DNA of 49,821 bases, taken from positions 1 through 49,821 of the forward strand of contig CALGUG010000045.1 in assembly GCA_937902315.1 (NCBI GenBank), written 5' to 3'. The position numbers and the translations under genes are program-made. Under the pieces are notes generated by a model. That model did no database searches. It was not told the origin of the DNA and saw only the letters and a list, made by a program, of their open reading frames with translations. The stretch is from an uncultured Chloroflexales bacterium. GTDB taxonomy: Bacteria; Chloroflexota; Chloroflexia; Chloroflexales; Chloroflexaceae. This document shows positions 25,577 through 34,802 of the stretch, in pieces; position 1 is the stretch's first letter, and each line of letters starts with the position of its first letter.

Positions 25577-26827
25577 GTGACACAACAAATCCTCATAGCG
25601 AGCGATTTTTATGCCCCCTTTATTGGCGGAGCAGAACGGCAGGTACAGCTACTTGCAAAAGAATTAGTTCTTCAGGGCCATTCGGTGCATATCGCCACGG
25701 TATGGCATGAGGGCTTAGCTTTAGAAGAGGACGATGACGGTGTGCAGATACATCGTCTAAAGGCCTTGACAACGCTTGTGCCTTGGTTTTCTAAAAATCC
25801 CGGGCGGCGCTATCATCCGCCCTTTCCTGACCCTGCTCTGGCTTGGGCATTGCGACGCCTGATCAAACGTATCAAGCCCGATGTGATTCACTCTAACGGT
25901 TGGATCACCTACTCGTGTGCGGGCGCTTTGGTTGGGCTTTCGGTTCCGCTCGTGGTATCGGCGCGCGATTATGGCTATAGCTGTGCCACAAGGACGCTGC
26001 TCTATGAGGGAAGGATTTGTAGTGGAGCTGAACTGCCGAAATGTATGCGCTGCGCGGCGAAATCGTACGGTGTTCCGAAAGCGGCGGTCGCTGTAGGAGG
26101 AATTTTTGGCAGTCGGGCGCTGCTAAAGCGTAAGGTGTCGGCGGTACATAGCGTCAGCTCTTTTGTGCAGACGATCATCAAGCGCGATCTGATTAGCAAT
26201 CCGCGCTCGCCGGTGCTGCTAGAGCGCATTCCCGATATTGTGTTGCCCAGCGGCTCTGAAACGTTGTCAACCCAGATCGACCCGGCGGAGCTGCCGGAAG
26301 CTCTGCCGAAAGAGCCTTTTATGCTGTTTGTAGGCGCGCTTCAGCCACACAAAGGCTTGAAGCACTTGCTAAGCGCCTATCAACAGTTGCGTGATGCTCC
26401 TCCGCTGGTGCTGATCGGCACGGTCTGGCACGATACTCCGACTGAGTTCCCTCCCGGTGTGGTGATGTTGGGCACGCAGCCTCATGCAGTCGTGATGGAG
26501 TGTTGGCGGCGCAGCCTGTTCGGTCTCGTTCCTTCGGTTTGGCCTGATCCGCTTCCCGGTGTGGTTCGCGAAGCGATGAGCCAAGGGAAAGCTGTGATTG
26601 CGACTCGAGTTGGCGGAAACACGGATATGGTTGAGGATGGTGTGAATGGATTGTTGGTTAAGCCCGGAGATGTCGACGATCTGGCTCGGGCTATGCAGCG
26701 CTTAATCAATGATCCAGCTTTGGCTGCTCAACTTGGACGTACTGCCCAAGAAGGCATCAACCGTTTTACTGGTGTTGCCATCCGTTCAACCTTCGAGCAT
26801 TTATACCAAGAGGTAGCGCGATGCTAA
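25577..26827 (+). CDS. GT4-family glycosyltransferase
   Basis: 416 residues from a GTG start with AAGAGG 6 nt upstream. The N-terminal glycine loop is FIGGAERQVQLL near residue 15. A Cys-rich stretch at about 135-160 (SCATRTLLYEGRICSG, then CMRCAAKS) is reminiscent of GT4 proteins with a small metal-binding or disulfide insert. The donor region DPLPGVVREAMSQGKAVIA near 320 and GGNTDMVEDGVNGLLV near 340 are typical. It restarts the cluster after MITE-like copy E and overlaps the next gene by 7 nt. Donor and acceptor unknown. Confidence 0.9.
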   Translation: MTQQILIASDFYAPFIGGAERQVQLLAKELVLQGHSVHIATVWHEGLALEEDDDGVQIHRLKALTTLVPWFSKNPGRRYHPPFPDPALAWALRRLIKRIKPDVIHSNGWITYSCAGALVGLSVPLVVSARDYGYSCATRTLLYEGRICSGAELPKCMRCAAKSYGVPKAAVAVGGIFGSRALLKRKVSAVHSVSSFVQTIIKRDLISNPRSPVLLERIPDIVLPSGSETLSTQIDPAELPEALPKEPFMLFVGALQPHKGLKHLLSAYQQLRDAPPLVLIGTVWHDTPTEFPPGVVMLGTQPHAVVMECWRRSLFGLVPSVWPDPLPGVVREAMSQGKAVIATRVGGNTDMVEDGVNGLLVKPGDVDDLARAMQRLINDPALAAQLGRTAQEGINRFTGVAIRSTFEHLYQEVARC

Positions 26828-28083
26828 CAAATCTCTCGGCTTTGGGTGACTCAACGAGCGCCCAAGCCTATTCAGATAGATCGAGCGTTTTGGTACTTGG
26901 ACGAGGCATCCATGGGCCATGGAACGAGGGCGGACGTGTGATCACCCGTAACCTGATTCAGGTGATCGGCCAGATGCGACCGGTGCATGCCTTGTCGCTG
27001 ACCCAAGACCGCTTTCGCGAACAGGCTCTGCAAGTCTCATATGTCTCGCATCTCTTTAACCACTTAGAATACGGTGCGAAGAGCGACTATTTATCCATTC
27101 CACACGTCGCTAACTATGTGAAAAAGCTGGTGCAGCAGTATCGGGTCGAGGTAGCTCACTTGCTCAATGTGCCACTAGCTCTGGCACCTATTTTGCAAAA
27201 CCATGGGGTGAAGGTGGTAAGCCACGTGGTGCTTACTCGCCAGATGTACCAAGGTAAGGTAGAGCGAGCGCGTGCGATCTTGGGTTGGCGCGTCTTCGAT
27301 CAATGGGTCACGGCCTATGCTTGTAACTGTGAACAGATCCGTGAGAGCTTAGCGGCCCAAGGCTATCCGAAAGAGAAGTTGCACTTGGTACCCCCGCCAA
27401 CCGATACCAATCTGTTTAAAGCGATGGATCGGGTGGCAGCGCGACGAAAACTGGGTTTACCAGAAGATGCCTTTATTGTTGCCTATATCGGTACGATCTC
27501 GCCGCTACGTTTCCCAGCCGGAGAGATCGTTCAAGCTCTGCAAAAAGCCGCTCCGCAGATTCCCAATTTACGAATGGAGATCTTTGCGCCCGTTGCGACC
27601 CATGCTTATAACATCGAATGGGCTAAAGAGCACGTTCGCCACGCCGAAGAAACGTCGATACCTTTAACAACTCATCTGCACGATCTTTCTGAGACAGAGA
27701 AGGTTGTTGTTTACAATGCCGCCGATGTTGTCTTGTTACCTTTTAGCGCGCCGGTTGCAGTCGAGCCGCCGCTCACTTTGCTGGAGGCGATGGCTTGCCA
27801 AGCTATTGTAGCAGCAGCTCCCTTTGCGAATCGTTCTGCAATTGTTAAGAACAACATCAATGGTACAACGTATGAAACCCCTGATCAATTGGCCGAGCGA
27901 TTGGTTAGCGTAGCTCAATTGAGCCGTCAAGAGCGTGTTCGCATGGCATATCAAGCCCGTCAGGATATGCTTCAGCACTATAGCTTCGCCGCCGCTGCCG
28001 AAGCGACCAGCCAGTTATGGAAGGCGATCGGCGTAGGGCAGGCGGTTTCAGTAGCTAGTTCGCTGATGCAACAGAATGGGTAA
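26821..28083 (+). CDS. GT4-family glycosyltransferase
   Basis: A 420-residue GT-B protein. The N-terminal domain has RGIHGPWNEGGRVITR near residue 30, where most GT4 enzymes have GG-x-E. The C-terminal domain has VAYIGTISPLRFPAGEI near 220 and the donor-site stretch EPPLTLLEAMACQAIVAA near 315. It is more diverged than the other three GT4 proteins in the cluster. It overlaps its upstream neighbour by 7 nt and is followed 9 nt later by the flippase gene. Likely a cytoplasmic-face sugar transferase of the same polymer. Confidence 0.82.
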   Translation: MLTNLSALGDSTSAQAYSDRSSVLVLGRGIHGPWNEGGRVITRNLIQVIGQMRPVHALSLTQDRFREQALQVSYVSHLFNHLEYGAKSDYLSIPHVANYVKKLVQQYRVEVAHLLNVPLALAPILQNHGVKVVSHVVLTRQMYQGKVERARAILGWRVFDQWVTAYACNCEQIRESLAAQGYPKEKLHLVPPPTDTNLFKAMDRVAARRKLGLPEDAFIVAYIGTISPLRFPAGEIVQALQKAAPQIPNLRMEIFAPVATHAYNIEWAKEHVRHAEETSIPLTTHLHDLSETEKVVVYNAADVVLLPFSAPVAVEPPLTLLEAMACQAIVAAAPFANRSAIVKNNINGTTYETPDQLAERLVSVAQLSRQERVRMAYQARQDMLQHYSFAAAAEATSQLWKAIGVGQAVSVASSLMQQNG

Positions 28084-28092
28084 AAGCTGGTT

Positions 28093-29397
28093 ATGGGCAA
28101 GCGCATTATCGCACTATCACACATTTCCAGAGCGAGCCTAATCGAACACCTCCGCTCTCCACTGTACGGCAATGGCTATGCACTGGTCATTAGCTCTTTA
28201 ACAACGTCGGTTTTGGGCTTTTTGTATTGGGTTTTAGCGTCGCGCTGGTACGACAAAGATATCGTCGGCTTCAATGCTACGATGATCTCGACGATGACCT
28301 TTGTCTCGACGGTGACACGCTTTAATCTCAACGGCGTGTTGATCCGTTTCTTACCACGAGCAGGAACAACTGCACGTAGTTTGATCTTGCGGGCCTATAC
28401 AGTCAATATGATTGTATCGGCGCTTGTGGGACTCTTGCTCTGTTTTGTGGGCAGCGCTTGGCTGGACATGTTTGCCGAGCTACGATCCGATCTCAAAATA
28501 GGTCTGTGGTTCATTGTATCTACCACATTATGGGGTATCTTTACGTTACAGGATGGCGCGCTCTCTGGTATGCGTCAAAGTAAATGGGTGCCGATCGAGA
28601 ACACAACCTACGCTGTCGTGAAGTTGTTGTTGTTGGTGGCGTTGGCAGCGTTGATCCCAGCCTATGGAGTGTATCTCTCGTGGACGATACCCTTGATCTT
28701 TTTGATCATTCCGATCAACTGGTTGATCTTTAAGCGCCTACTACCTACCCATATCGAGGCTACCAAAGACCGTGAGGAGCCGTTCGATAAAAACCATATT
28801 AGAGACTATTTGATCGGCGATTACACAGGGTCGCTGCTTTCGATGGCCTATACTATGCTGCCATTGCCGATCATTAATCAAGTGTTGGGCAATTCGCATT
28901 CGGCCGACTTCAATATGGCTTGGATGATCGCCTCATCGTTGCAGCTGGTGGCGACCAATATGAGCACTTCCTTGATGGTTGAAGCGGCTTTTGATCAATC
29001 AAAATTGATCACCTATACCAAGCGGATGCTCGTTCGGACCTTGCAACTAATACTTCCTGCAGTGATTGGCGTTGTGGTGTTAGCACCAATTGTGCTTCAT
29101 TTGTTTGGAAAAAGCTATGTTGAAGAGGGTACAATGTTATTGCGCTTATTGGCGCTTGCAACATTGCCTACAATCGTAACAACGATGTTTATCAGCTTGT
29201 TACGTATTCAACGGCGGATGAAGTTGCTCGTTTCGATGCAGGCCTTTTTGTGTGTCTCGATCCTCGGAATAGGATACTTTCTTCTTCCAAGGGTGGGGGT
29301 TATTGCCTTTGGAATATCCTGGCTTGTAAGCCAGACAATTTTAGCGGGTGCTATCATCGCTGCTTACTTACCAACCTTTATGAAAGCTAGGGGGTAA
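28093..29397 (+). CDS. Oligosaccharide flippase (Wzx/MOP superfamily)
   Basis: A 434-residue integral membrane protein with about 12 hydrophobic segments spread over the whole length. The N-terminal pattern GNGYALVISSLTTSVLGFLYWVLASRWY matches the polysaccharide-biosynthesis membrane proteins of the MOP superfamily. It would flip lipid-linked repeat units across the membrane. It lies between the GT4 genes and a small membrane protein with gaps of 9 and 2 nt, so it is part of the same operon. No dedicated chain-length regulator or initiating transferase is visible in the window. Confidence 0.88.
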   Translation: MGKRIIALSHISRASLIEHLRSPLYGNGYALVISSLTTSVLGFLYWVLASRWYDKDIVGFNATMISTMTFVSTVTRFNLNGVLIRFLPRAGTTARSLILRAYTVNMIVSALVGLLLCFVGSAWLDMFAELRSDLKIGLWFIVSTTLWGIFTLQDGALSGMRQSKWVPIENTTYAVVKLLLLVALAALIPAYGVYLSWTIPLIFLIIPINWLIFKRLLPTHIEATKDREEPFDKNHIRDYLIGDYTGSLLSMAYTMLPLPIINQVLGNSHSADFNMAWMIASSLQLVATNMSTSLMVEAAFDQSKLITYTKRMLVRTLQLILPAVIGVVVLAPIVLHLFGKSYVEEGTMLLRLLALATLPTIVTTMFISLLRIQRRMKLLVSMQAFLCVSILGIGYFLLPRVGVIAFGISWLVSQTILAGAIIAAYLPTFMKARG

Positions 29398-29399
29398 CT

Positions 29400-29663
29400 A
29401 TGATCGCGTACTTTAATGATATATTTGTGATCATGAACAGTATCATTGTAGATACCCTAATTAATTCGCGGTTTGCAGGTATTGCAGCGACATTATTGTT
29501 ACTTTTAGTTTTAGTGCATCGGGAGCTGTTACGCACAGCTCCCAAGAAACCAGCACCGTATTTAATTTGGATTTTGAATATACTCGTTATTCCGTTACTT
29601 ATTGTATTTGGCATCGTTGTTGCAATTGAAGTAAAGGTCCTTGTAGAACAAACTCCAATGTAG
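29400..29663 (+). CDS. Small two-span membrane protein of unknown function
   Basis: 87 residues, starting 2 nt after the flippase stop, with AGGGGG just upstream of the ATG. It has two hydrophobic helices (about 28-42 and 55-78) joined by a basic loop (HRELLRTAPKKPAP), so both ends probably face outward. I do not recognise the family. Tight spacing and membrane character suggest an accessory of the flippase or polymerase. Its A/T-richer codons continue into the next gene. Confidence 0.7.
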   Translation: MIAYFNDIFVIMNSIIVDTLINSRFAGIAATLLLLLVLVHRELLRTAPKKPAPYLIWILNILVIPLLIVFGIVVAIEVKVLVEQTPM

Positions 29664-29697
29664 ATATGTGCCAAACCAAGTAAACAAGGGGGTTTCA

Positions 29698-30669
29698 TTG
29701 AAGCGATTGTATGTTGCAGGCGGTCAACAAGCAGGTTTGCGGCCACTTATGGCCGATACGGACACGTGGTACAGCTACCAGAAGGGTATTATTTTAGAGG
29801 TTGACCCTTCAACGCAATCTGTTGCCACAAAGCTTGAGTATGTTTCACCACCCGAAGCATGTGCTCCGAATGATCCGATTTTGTTTAAATCGGGAAGTTT
29901 AAAGGGAAATACCCTCTATATTTGTACTCAAACTGAAGTCATTCTGTATGATGTGCCAAGTTTTACTCAAAAAGGCTATGTCTCGATTTCGTGCTTTAAT
30001 GATGTGCATCATGTTGCGCCTTCATCACGAGACACATTGCTTGTTGCAAATTCAGGCTTAGAAACCGTGCTTGAATTGAGTTACAGTGGCGATGTCATTA
30101 ATGAATGGAATGTTTTGGGTGAAGATACTTGGTCGAACTTCTCTAAGAATATTGATTATCGTCATGGGGTGAATACCAAACCTCATCGCTCACATCCTAA
30201 TTATGTTTTTCAGTTAGGCGATGATGTCTGGGCGACACGCTTCCATCAAAAAGATGCTTTATGTGTCACCGATCCTTCCAAACGTATTGAGATTGGCGGC
30301 GAGCGTATTCACGACGGTGTGCTTTACAATGATCGGCTCTATTTCACCATGGTGAATGGAAAGATTATTGTTGCTAATCCCGAAACGCTTCAAGTTGAAG
30401 AGACGATAGATCTTACAAGCATGCACCCATCCGATGTATTGTTGGGCTGGTGCCGCAGTCTCTATTTTGAAGGGTCGAATGTATGGGTAGGTTTCTCGCG
30501 TATTCGCCCCACAAAGTTTCGTGAGAATATCGGTTGGCTAGCGCATGGCATGCGACGTGTATTGCCCACCCATATTGCTTGTTACGATCTCCAAGCCCGC
30601 AAATGCCTAATGGAGATCGATCTCGAAAAGTATGGTCTTAACGCTGTTTTTGGAATCTATCCAGTATAG
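29698..30669 (+). CDS. Propeller-like protein of unknown function in the exopolysaccharide cluster
   Basis: 323 residues from a TTG start chosen because AAGGGGG lies 5 nt upstream; a GTG start 30 nt earlier has no site. The sequence is a series of strand-rich blocks (KGNTLYICTQTEVILYDVP, GDDVWATRFHQKDALCVTD, DRLYFTMVNGKIIVANPET), each about 45-55 residues, as in a beta-propeller. It has no signal peptide. I do not recognise a named family. Histidine-rich patches (DVHHV, KPHRSHPNY) could form a metal or active site. As last gene of the operon core it may be an epimerase- or lyase-like modifier, but there is no direct evidence. Confidence 0.6.
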   Translation: MKRLYVAGGQQAGLRPLMADTDTWYSYQKGIILEVDPSTQSVATKLEYVSPPEACAPNDPILFKSGSLKGNTLYICTQTEVILYDVPSFTQKGYVSISCFNDVHHVAPSSRDTLLVANSGLETVLELSYSGDVINEWNVLGEDTWSNFSKNIDYRHGVNTKPHRSHPNYVFQLGDDVWATRFHQKDALCVTDPSKRIEIGGERIHDGVLYNDRLYFTMVNGKIIVANPETLQVEETIDLTSMHPSDVLLGWCRSLYFEGSNVWVGFSRIRPTKFRENIGWLAHGMRRVLPTHIACYDLQARKCLMEIDLEKYGLNAVFGIYPV

Positions 30670-30815
30670 TTGAATACGCCATGATGAGATGCAGTGAACG
30701 ATGTGGTTCGCGCTGTAAAACCAGAGATATATACCCTCCATCGGTAAGTAAGTTGCGAATTACGCCTTAATAGCATTGAAGCTTCGTATCCGTCCATTCG
30801 TAAGGATTTCGTGCT

Positions 30816-33800
30816 ATGACATCTCGTCAAGTAGATTCTGCATCAATCAATTCTAAAGCCCTTTGGTGGATCAGTTTTATCGTATTGTTGGCTTTGTTGT
30901 GTGAAGGCTTTGTTTCTAGCGCCTCTGCACAATCTGGGCAGCCACGCTTGGTTCTCTCTGGACCAAGCGCGGCTGTCGTTAATCAACCGATCATTATCAG
31001 TTTGAGCTTGTTCGATGCTCAAAATCTGGCTGGCTACCAAGCAACCTTCAATTATGACACCCAAGCGGCAGAGTTTGCTGCTAGCGAGTCGCTTGGAGGC
31101 GATCTACGTAGCGAGATACGAGATGTTCTGCCGGTGAAGGCGCTTGGCGCCAACGGTATCACACTTGGAGCGTTTAGTTGCCCCATGGCTAACTGTTTGG
31201 AGGCAGGTACTATTCTGCCCAGTCGACGCACTGTTTCGGGAGCAAATGGTGATCTGCTCCTAGCATCTTTCAGCCTCTTGCCTCGGAAGGCTGGTCGGCT
31301 CGAGATCGATCTGGCCGATGTGCTTTTGGTTGATCCGGTCGGGCAAAGCCTAAACGCTTCTTTTTCTGTATCCAAAATAACTATCAATGTTGGTACGTCG
31401 GATGAGCGTATACCTGCACCTTCTGGCTCTGCACGAGTCCGCTCACTTCCTGCTGGCGCGAGTGCTAGTTTGGATCTAAACGGTGATTCACGAGTGGATT
31501 ATGCTGATGCGGCTTTATTTGCCTTAGAGTGGGTGCGTGCTTATGAACAAGGCGTAGTGTGTGCTAATGCCTATCATAATCGTGCCGATATCAATGGCGA
31601 TGGCTGTATTGATGTGAGCGATGCGCAATTGGTGACGCAAGGCTTTAGCACAATGCAACCAATGGCGCGGATAAGCGGTGGGGACATTACGTTCGTTGTG
31701 AATTCGACTGGCGATGCCGGTGATTCCAATGTGACCGATGGTGTCTGTAAGACAACTGCCGGCGTATGTACCTTGCGTGCTGCGATCGATCAAGCCAATG
31801 CCAATGTTGGCCCGAATCTGATTACCTTTGCTATTCCAGGCACGGGCCTTAAGACGATTCAACTTACTAAAACTCTGCCCGCTTTAAGTGATATAACAGG
31901 TGGTACCTTTATCGATGGTTATACCCAGACCGGGGCAGTAGAGAATACCGACCCTCTAGCGAGCAACGCTCAGATCAAAGTTGAGGTGCTTGGTTGTATG
32001 TCGACCGGCTGTACCCAGTTGCCAAATGGCTCATATCCAACGGCCGAGGATGTTTTCCAAATTATTTCTGCCAACAATGAGATACGCGGATTATCGCTTT
32101 ACAATGGGCGGCGCAAGTTCTTTGTGTATGGCAAAGGCGCCCAACATAATGTGTTCGCTGGCAACTTTATTGGCACCAACCCGACTGGAAGCATACAACA
32201 ATCTTATTTAAGTAACTCTGCTGGCCTTAATTTGGCCGAGGGTGCGAGCTATAACCGTATTGGTGGCCCTAATCCCGCCGACCGTAATGTGATCTCGGGC
32301 AATTCGCATAACGGTATAACCTTTTTCGATGAGGGCACCGATCATAACCAGATTGTCAATAACATCATTGGGTTGCGCCCGAATGGTACACAACGGCGAC
32401 GCAATGCTAGCCATGGTATCGATATCAATTCGCACTCGTCTTACAACATTATTGAAGGGAATGTTGTTTCGGGTAACTCTCAGGGCGAGGGAATTGAGAT
32501 TTCGCACGCAACCTTAACGACTGGTAATCAAGTCATCAATAACTTGATCGGTACCGATGTTACTGGCGAAGTGGCGACCAGCGAGACCTCAAATGCCTAC
32601 AATGGCGTTCACCTAGAGGATCGGGTAACAAATAATCTTGTAGCCAACAATGTGATTGGTAATAACGGCAATACAACGGGGAGCACCTTCTTACGCAAGG
32701 GTGGTATTACGATCGAAGGCTATTTTACCAACGGTAATGAGGTGCGGGACAACTGGATCGGTGTTACGCGTGGTGGAGTGCCGATACCAAACGAGAATTT
32801 TGGCATTCGTATTATCGATGCCGCGCAATATAATGTGATCGGTCCCAATAATAGGATCGCGTATAACCGCTCTGGTGTTATCGTAAGTAACTTACTACCG
32901 AGTGGAGTAATTGATAACAATTCAGTTACCGATTATAATACTCTCACTCGTAATTCTATCTATGATAATACCTACATCGGAATAGATATTGATACTGAAG
33001 GGCCTTCCCCGAACGACCCCGGCGATCTTGATACAGGTGCAAACGAGGGTTTAAACACGCCTGTTTTGCTGCAGGCTAGCCCTCAAGCGGTGAGCGGCAC
33101 CGCCTGTAGTTTGTGTACGATCGAGGTCTTTATCTCTAGCGATGGCGGGGCAGCAATTCCCCAAGGTAAGACTTTTATCGGTTCTGGCATGAGCTTGGCT
33201 GATGGAAGCTTCATTATCCCTGTGAGCGGTGTCGCTTTGGGCGAGTATGTGACCGCCACTGCCACTGATGCTTGGGGTAATACATCCGAGTTTTCTGCTC
33301 AAATTGCGGTTAGCTCTGTCAGCCTTCCTGAGCCGACAGCAACACCTACTGTAAGTCTGCCGCAGTCGTATGCCTATGATAGGTTTAATCGTACTCATCC
33401 CGGTTGGGGGCGTGCAGACAAGGGCGGTGAGTATGCTGCTTATAACAGTACAGGCTATCTTAACAACGATACATTCGATTATCTCTCGACGGATGGTGCT
33501 GGCACTTTAATTTTGACTCGAACCAATACCACTATCGGCTCGTATATGACTGATGTGTGGGCGACCGATGTCGATATTCTGGCTCGAATGCGGATCGATC
33601 ATCCTACCGATGGTCTGAATACCCAGACCATGTTTGTAGCGCGCCATGTGAATGGCAATACGGAATATCGTGGTCGCGTGACGGTTTCGTCGCTCGGTAG
33701 GGTCGGTTTGCGCGCGAGCCGCATTGTTCAGAATTCTGAGACGGTGCTCAGCAGTGAGGTTAGTCTGCCTGCAGCAACAATCACCTATACCCACAACACC

Positions 33801-34541
33801 TTTATGTGGGTTCGCATGCAAGCTATGGGTACAGACCCAACAACTATTCGTATGCGAGTATGGCTTGATGGACAGCCTGAACCCGCAGTATGGCACTACA
33901 CAGCGAGCGATAGCACGCCTATTTTGCAGGCAAGCGGTAATATTGGTTTTCGAGCTTATGTAAGCGATAACTCGAAGTACCTCTTAGCTCAGCCAGTACA
34001 GGTAAGCTTTGATGATCTATGCGTTACTGATGGGAGCATAGGCTCTGGCTGTCCGGCCGAGATCGTATCGCCCACGCCGACCCAGACAGCCAGCCCAACG
34101 CCAACAGCGACTGATACGCCCAGCCCGACGGTAACCGATACGGCTACGCCAACGGCGACCGATACGCCCAGCCCGACGGTAACCGATACAGCTACGCCAA
34201 CGGCGACCGATACGCCCAGCCCGACGGTAACCGATACAGCTACGCCAACGGCGACCGATACGCCCAGCCCGACGGTAACCGATACGGCTACGCCAACGGC
34301 GACCGATACAACGGTCGTTCCAACGACGACAGTCACAAGCGCAGTACCGACAACGACAACCACTACATCAGTGGTGCCGACAGCGGCGACTGCGACCAGC
34401 ACTTCAACAACTCAGACAGTAACTAGTACGGCAACACCATCTCGCACAGTGACCAGTCAACCGGCTGATCAAACGAAACTGCCAACCCAAGAAGTTTCAC
34501 CTCCTTCTTATAGGGTCTATTTACCGATGATTAAACGGTAG
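30816..34541 (+). CDS. Secreted multidomain protein: cohesin-like, dockerin, CSLREA, beta-helix, lectin-like domain
   Basis: 1241 residues. A signal peptide (hydrophobic 16-32) probably ends after ASA near 38. Residues 44-193 resemble a cohesin-type sandwich (QPIIISLSLFDAQNLAGYQ). Residues 218-277 form a two-repeat dockerin-type EF-hand pair (DLNGDSRVDYADA and DINGDGCIDVSDA). Residues 291-332 are a CSLREA motif (CTLRAAIDQANAN). A right-handed parallel beta-helix follows to about 700, and a lectin-like beta-sandwich lies at about 860-1085. A Pro/Thr linker with four 16-residue repeats leads to the C-terminal end YLPMIKR. It is probably a surface polysaccharide-binding or lyase-like protein. 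It shares its sandwich domain with the next gene product. Catalytic residues are not identifiable. Confidence 0.85.
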   Translation: MTSRQVDSASINSKALWWISFIVLLALLCEGFVSSASAQSGQPRLVLSGPSAAVVNQPIIISLSLFDAQNLAGYQATFNYDTQAAEFAASESLGGDLRSEIRDVLPVKALGANGITLGAFSCPMANCLEAGTILPSRRTVSGANGDLLLASFSLLPRKAGRLEIDLADVLLVDPVGQSLNASFSVSKITINVGTSDERIPAPSGSARVRSLPAGASASLDLNGDSRVDYADAALFALEWVRAYEQGVVCANAYHNRADINGDGCIDVSDAQLVTQGFSTMQPMARISGGDITFVVNSTGDAGDSNVTDGVCKTTAGVCTLRAAIDQANANVGPNLITFAIPGTGLKTIQLTKTLPALSDITGGTFIDGYTQTGAVENTDPLASNAQIKVEVLGCMSTGCTQLPNGSYPTAEDVFQIISANNEIRGLSLYNGRRKFFVYGKGAQHNVFAGNFIGTNPTGSIQQSYLSNSAGLNLAEGASYNRIGGPNPADRNVISGNSHNGITFFDEGTDHNQIVNNIIGLRPNGTQRRRNASHGIDINSHSSYNIIEGNVVSGNSQGEGIEISHATLTTGNQVINNLIGTDVTGEVATSETSNAYNGVHLEDRVTNNLVANNVIGNNGNTTGSTFLRKGGITIEGYFTNGNEVRDNWIGVTRGGVPIPNENFGIRIIDAAQYNVIGPNNRIAYNRSGVIVSNLLPSGVIDNNSVTDYNTLTRNSIYDNTYIGIDIDTEGPSPNDPGDLDTGANEGLNTPVLLQASPQAVSGTACSLCTIEVFISSDGGAAIPQGKTFIGSGMSLADGSFIIPVSGVALGEYVTATATDAWGNTSEFSAQIAVSSVSLPEPTATPTVSLPQSYAYDRFNRTHPGWGRADKGGEYAAYNSTGYLNNDTFDYLSTDGAGTLILTRTNTTIGSYMTDVWATDVDILARMRIDHPTDGLNTQTMFVARHVNGNTEYRGRVTVSSLGRVGLRASRIVQNSETVLSSEVSLPAATITYTHNTFMWVRMQAMGTDPTTIRMRVWLDGQPEPAVWHYTASDSTPILQASGNIGFRAYVSDNSKYLLAQPVQVSFDDLCVTDGSIGSGCPAEIVSPTPTQTASPTPTATDTPSPTVTDTATPTATDTPSPTVTDTATPTATDTPSPTVTDTATPTATDTPSPTVTDTATPTATDTTVVPTTTVTSAVPTTTTTTSVVPTAATATSTSTTQTVTSTATPSRTVTSQPADQTKLPTQEVSPPSYRVYLPMIKR
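34108..34309 (+). repeat. In-frame 48-bp tandem repeat, about four copies
   Basis: The 16-residue unit TDTPSPTVTDTATPTA is repeated about four times at a 48-bp period with only single-base differences, inside the Pro/Thr linker of the 1241-residue secreted protein. Near identity at DNA level suggests recent expansion. Copy number is likely to vary between strains. Confidence 0.9.
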
Positions 34542-34600
34542 TAGTTAAGGCTTGAACAAGTAATCAACGATTCTTGGTTTTAGGCCGGAGGTGATATTAA

Positions 34601-34616
34601 ACACACGGCTGTGTGT
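34601..34616. repeat. Small hairpin downstream of the 1241-residue protein gene
   Basis: The perfect arms ACACAC and GTGTGT flank the loop GGCT, about 60 nt after the stop codon. There is no U-tract. It is weak as a terminator; the larger structure at 34660-34753 is a better candidate. Confidence 0.35.
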
Positions 34617-34659
34617 AGGGTTAAGTAACTTCTAACTCAACTGCCTTATTCCAAGGGAA

Positions 34660-34760
34660 TATGGCTCAGATTGTCTGTGCGATTATTGAGCTGAAGCTTC
34701 ACTCTTGTCTGCCAAGGCATTCAGCTTATATTGGGCTGGCAATCTGAGCCGTATTTTATT
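34660..34760 (+). terminator. Large nested stem structure with U-rich tail (terminator or leader RNA)
   Basis: The outer arms GGCTCAGATTG (34663-34673) and CAATCTGAGCC (34740-34750) are perfect and extend slightly (ATAT/GTAT). An inner stem AGCTGAA (34689-34695) / TTCAGCT (34720-34726) is nested within. The structure is followed by GTATTTTATTG. It sits between two secreted-protein genes, ending 50 nt before the start at 34803, so it could terminate the first transcript or regulate the second. Confidence 0.5.
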
Positions 34761-34802
34761 GTGTTTCATATCGTAGGAGTACGTTGTAGAGAAGAAAGAG
34801 CG

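Noticed and set aside
33989..34402. Antisense Val/Gly-rich frame with internal repeats
   Set aside because: It is the reverse reading of the Pro/Thr tandem repeat in the 1241-residue protein gene.
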